Source: an uncultured Collinsella sp. (lineage in GTDB: Bacteria > Actinomycetota > Coriobacteriia > Coriobacteriales > Coriobacteriaceae). From it: a stretch of 6,651 nucleotides of DNA. The notes beneath the pieces were generated by a model. That model saw only the letters and a program-made list of their open reading frames with translations. It was not told the origin of the DNA and did not search any database. Numbering within the stretch: position 1 is the stretch's first letter; every line of letters starts with the position of its first letter. Where the stretch lies: the NCBI GenBank assembly GCA_900550815.1, contig URTW01000113.1, positions 1 to 6,651 of the forward strand. Direction: 5' to 3'. Below are positions 5,171-6,651 of the stretch, one piece after another. The position numbers were made by a program, and so were the translations under genes.

Positions 5171-6607
5171 ATGGCTGTTATTAATGTGCTGCCTTCGGAT
5201 GGGAAGGTTATTGACGAGGGTCCTGTTGGTTGCTCTGTTGATGTTTGCAATGATGACTTCCGTTTTCTAGATGTTGGCTTGCCACCCGAGATTCTGCGTT
5301 TAAAGGACGCGGGGTATCTTTCGCAGGCTATTGAGGCTTGCGACCGCCTACTTGCCCAAGATCCCGATCCCTCGCTTGCTGCCTGCGTTCGTGCCGAGCG
5401 GTATCGCATGCTTGAGACGCCGCTTCATTTTTCGGTGTCGCGCGATCGAGCTATTGCGATGATTCGCGAGGAGTGGCCTGAGTTTACCGAGGAGCAGTTT
5501 GACGATCTGATTGACCGTAAGCGTATTGACTGGCGCTTTATCGATGGCGAGCTGTTCGTTCTCGACAACTTCCTCGATTCGCTTCGCGTATATCCCAAAG
5601 AGGTCCCCGGCATGCGTCCCGATTCTACGGACGGAATAGCACTGCGCGACGAGATGCTCAAGGAGATGGAGTCACAAAACGGATTGGCTCGCGTCATTAC
5701 GCTTAAGGCGTCCGTGTCTGTCCCCGGCGCTCTGGAGGGGGAGACCGTTTGCGCTTGGCTTCCCGTCGCGGCTGCCTGCCGTCAGCAGTCTCGGGTCGAG
5801 ATTCACGACATGACGCCGGAGGGTGCTGTTGCTCCCGCGAACGCTTCGGCGCGTACCGCCTCGTGGTCTTCTTCGAGTGATCGCTCATTCTCGGTGACCT
5901 ATCGCTATCAAATCAATGCCGCTTATCGCGATATTTATGGGGGTGCGCTTCCGTCGCATCCGTGTATGGACGCGCCGTTGCCCGAAGATATTTCTGAGGA
6001 CCGTCCGCACATTGCATTCACGCCGTATCTGCAGCAGCTGACGGCCGGTGTTGTTGACGGACTCGAGGATCCGCTCGATCGCGCTCGTGCTATCTATGAT
6101 TATCTGACGCAGCATATCGACTATCGCTATCAGCCGCCGTACTTGCTTTTGGGATCTATTGCCGATGACTGCGCGCATTCGCTCCGCGGCGATTGCGGCG
6201 TTATGGCGCTCACGTTTATCACCATGTGCCGTATCGCGGGCGTGCCTGCCCGTTGGCAGAGCGGCCTGTACGTTGCGCCCGATTCGGTGGGGTCGCACGA
6301 CTGGGCAGAGTTCTATACGCCGCAGACCGGTTGGCTCAACGCCGACGTGTCATTTGGATCTTCTGCTCACAGGATGGGGGAGGAGTGGCGCCGCCGTCAC
6401 TACTTTGGCAATCTCGACCCATGGCGTATGGTGGCCAACAATCGATTCCAGGCAGAGTTTGAGCCCTCTTTCGACGGCATGCGCGAGGACCCTTACGATA
6501 ACCAGATGGGTGAGGCTTCGGTCGACGGTCGCGGATGCCGTCAGCGCGAGATGCTCCGCACGGTCGAACTCATCGGGTTGATTTCCGATCTCAGCCGAAC
6601 ACATTGA
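5171..6607 (+). CDS. Transglutaminase-like (TGc/papain-fold) domain protein, substrate unknown
   Basis: A 478-residue protein whose C-terminal half carries a bacterial transglutaminase-like core. The full triad is visible: C342 in LRGDCGVMALTF, H376 in GSHDWAEFY and D392 in WLNADVSFG, with the flanking GVPARWQSG typical of the family. Before it lie a helical, TPR-like stretch (about 37-82: LPPEILRLKDAGYLSQAIEA), an acidic helical segment (about 97-138) and a beta-rich region (about 174-265, with VSVPGALEGETVCAWLPV) like the sandwich that precedes the core in related proteins. There is no signal peptide or membrane segment, so it is probably cytoplasmic. Members of this fold act as proteases, peptidases or amide-transfer enzymes; the sequence does not decide which. 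It has its own promoter and no functional link to the aldolase is apparent. The start at 5171 is chosen from the promoter and GGAG positions; longer open frames reach back to 4982 but would begin inside the hairpin. Confidence 0.85.
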   Translation: MAVINVLPSDGKVIDEGPVGCSVDVCNDDFRFLDVGLPPEILRLKDAGYLSQAIEACDRLLAQDPDPSLAACVRAERYRMLETPLHFSVSRDRAIAMIREEWPEFTEEQFDDLIDRKRIDWRFIDGELFVLDNFLDSLRVYPKEVPGMRPDSTDGIALRDEMLKEMESQNGLARVITLKASVSVPGALEGETVCAWLPVAAACRQQSRVEIHDMTPEGAVAPANASARTASWSSSSDRSFSVTYRYQINAAYRDIYGGALPSHPCMDAPLPEDISEDRPHIAFTPYLQQLTAGVVDGLEDPLDRARAIYDYLTQHIDYRYQPPYLLLGSIADDCAHSLRGDCGVMALTFITMCRIAGVPARWQSGLYVAPDSVGSHDWAEFYTPQTGWLNADVSFGSSAHRMGEEWRRRHYFGNLDPWRMVANNRFQAEFEPSFDGMREDPYDNQMGEASVDGRGCRQREMLRTVELIGLISDLSRTH

Positions 6608-6651
6608 GCAAATAGGCCATTCCCGCAGTTAGCCGAACGCCCCCGCGGCCC

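Noticed and set aside
6608..6651. GC-rich tail with CCGCGG after the transglutaminase-like gene
   Set aside because: It may be the beginning of a terminator stem, but the window ends before any pairing arm or T-run can be seen.

Overview
This window looks like an ordinary chromosomal housekeeping segment from a GC-rich, Gram-positive-type bacterium. The best fit is the class Coriobacteriia, with a Collinsella-like gut actinobacterium most likely. That placement is an inference from protein style, the helicase-tailed gene next to relA, GC content and strong AGGAGG ribosome-binding sites; no phylogeny was run. All five genes are on the + strand, and I see no rRNA, tRNA, CRISPR array, insertion sequence or prophage.

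Layout: (1) At 1-705 is the 3' end of a gene whose visible part is the second RecA-like lobe of a RecQ-type superfamily 2 helicase plus a helical/winged-helix-like tail. It is probably the C-terminus of a RecJ exonuclease-helicase fusion. (2) At 721-3081 is a complete bifunctional (p)ppGpp synthetase/hydrolase (relA/rel), 15 nt downstream and probably co-transcribed. (3) A strong intrinsic-terminator-like hairpin at 3115-3152 lies directly against the ribosome-binding site of (4) a small glyoxalase II/YcbL-type metallo-beta-lactamase-fold hydrolase (3170-3853). (5) A 194-nt gap holds an extended -10 promoter and two dyads before (6) a class II aldolase, most likely fructose-1,6-bisphosphate aldolase (4048-4914), with the codon use of a highly expressed gene. 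(7) A 256-nt gap holds a long branched hairpin (4937-5029) and a good sigma70-type promoter (5108-5136) that drives (8) a transglutaminase/papain-like protein of unknown substrate (5171-6607). The last 44 nt show nothing that can be called.

The genes form at least two transcription units (recJ-like/relA, and aldolase), probably a third (transglutaminase-like). The hydrolase gene is ambiguous: nothing after the terminator-like hairpin leaves room for its own promoter. The main value of the window is in start-site corrections (3170, 4048 and 5171, not the longest open frames) and in the intergenic RNA/DNA structures. I do not see a new multi-gene biological system here.
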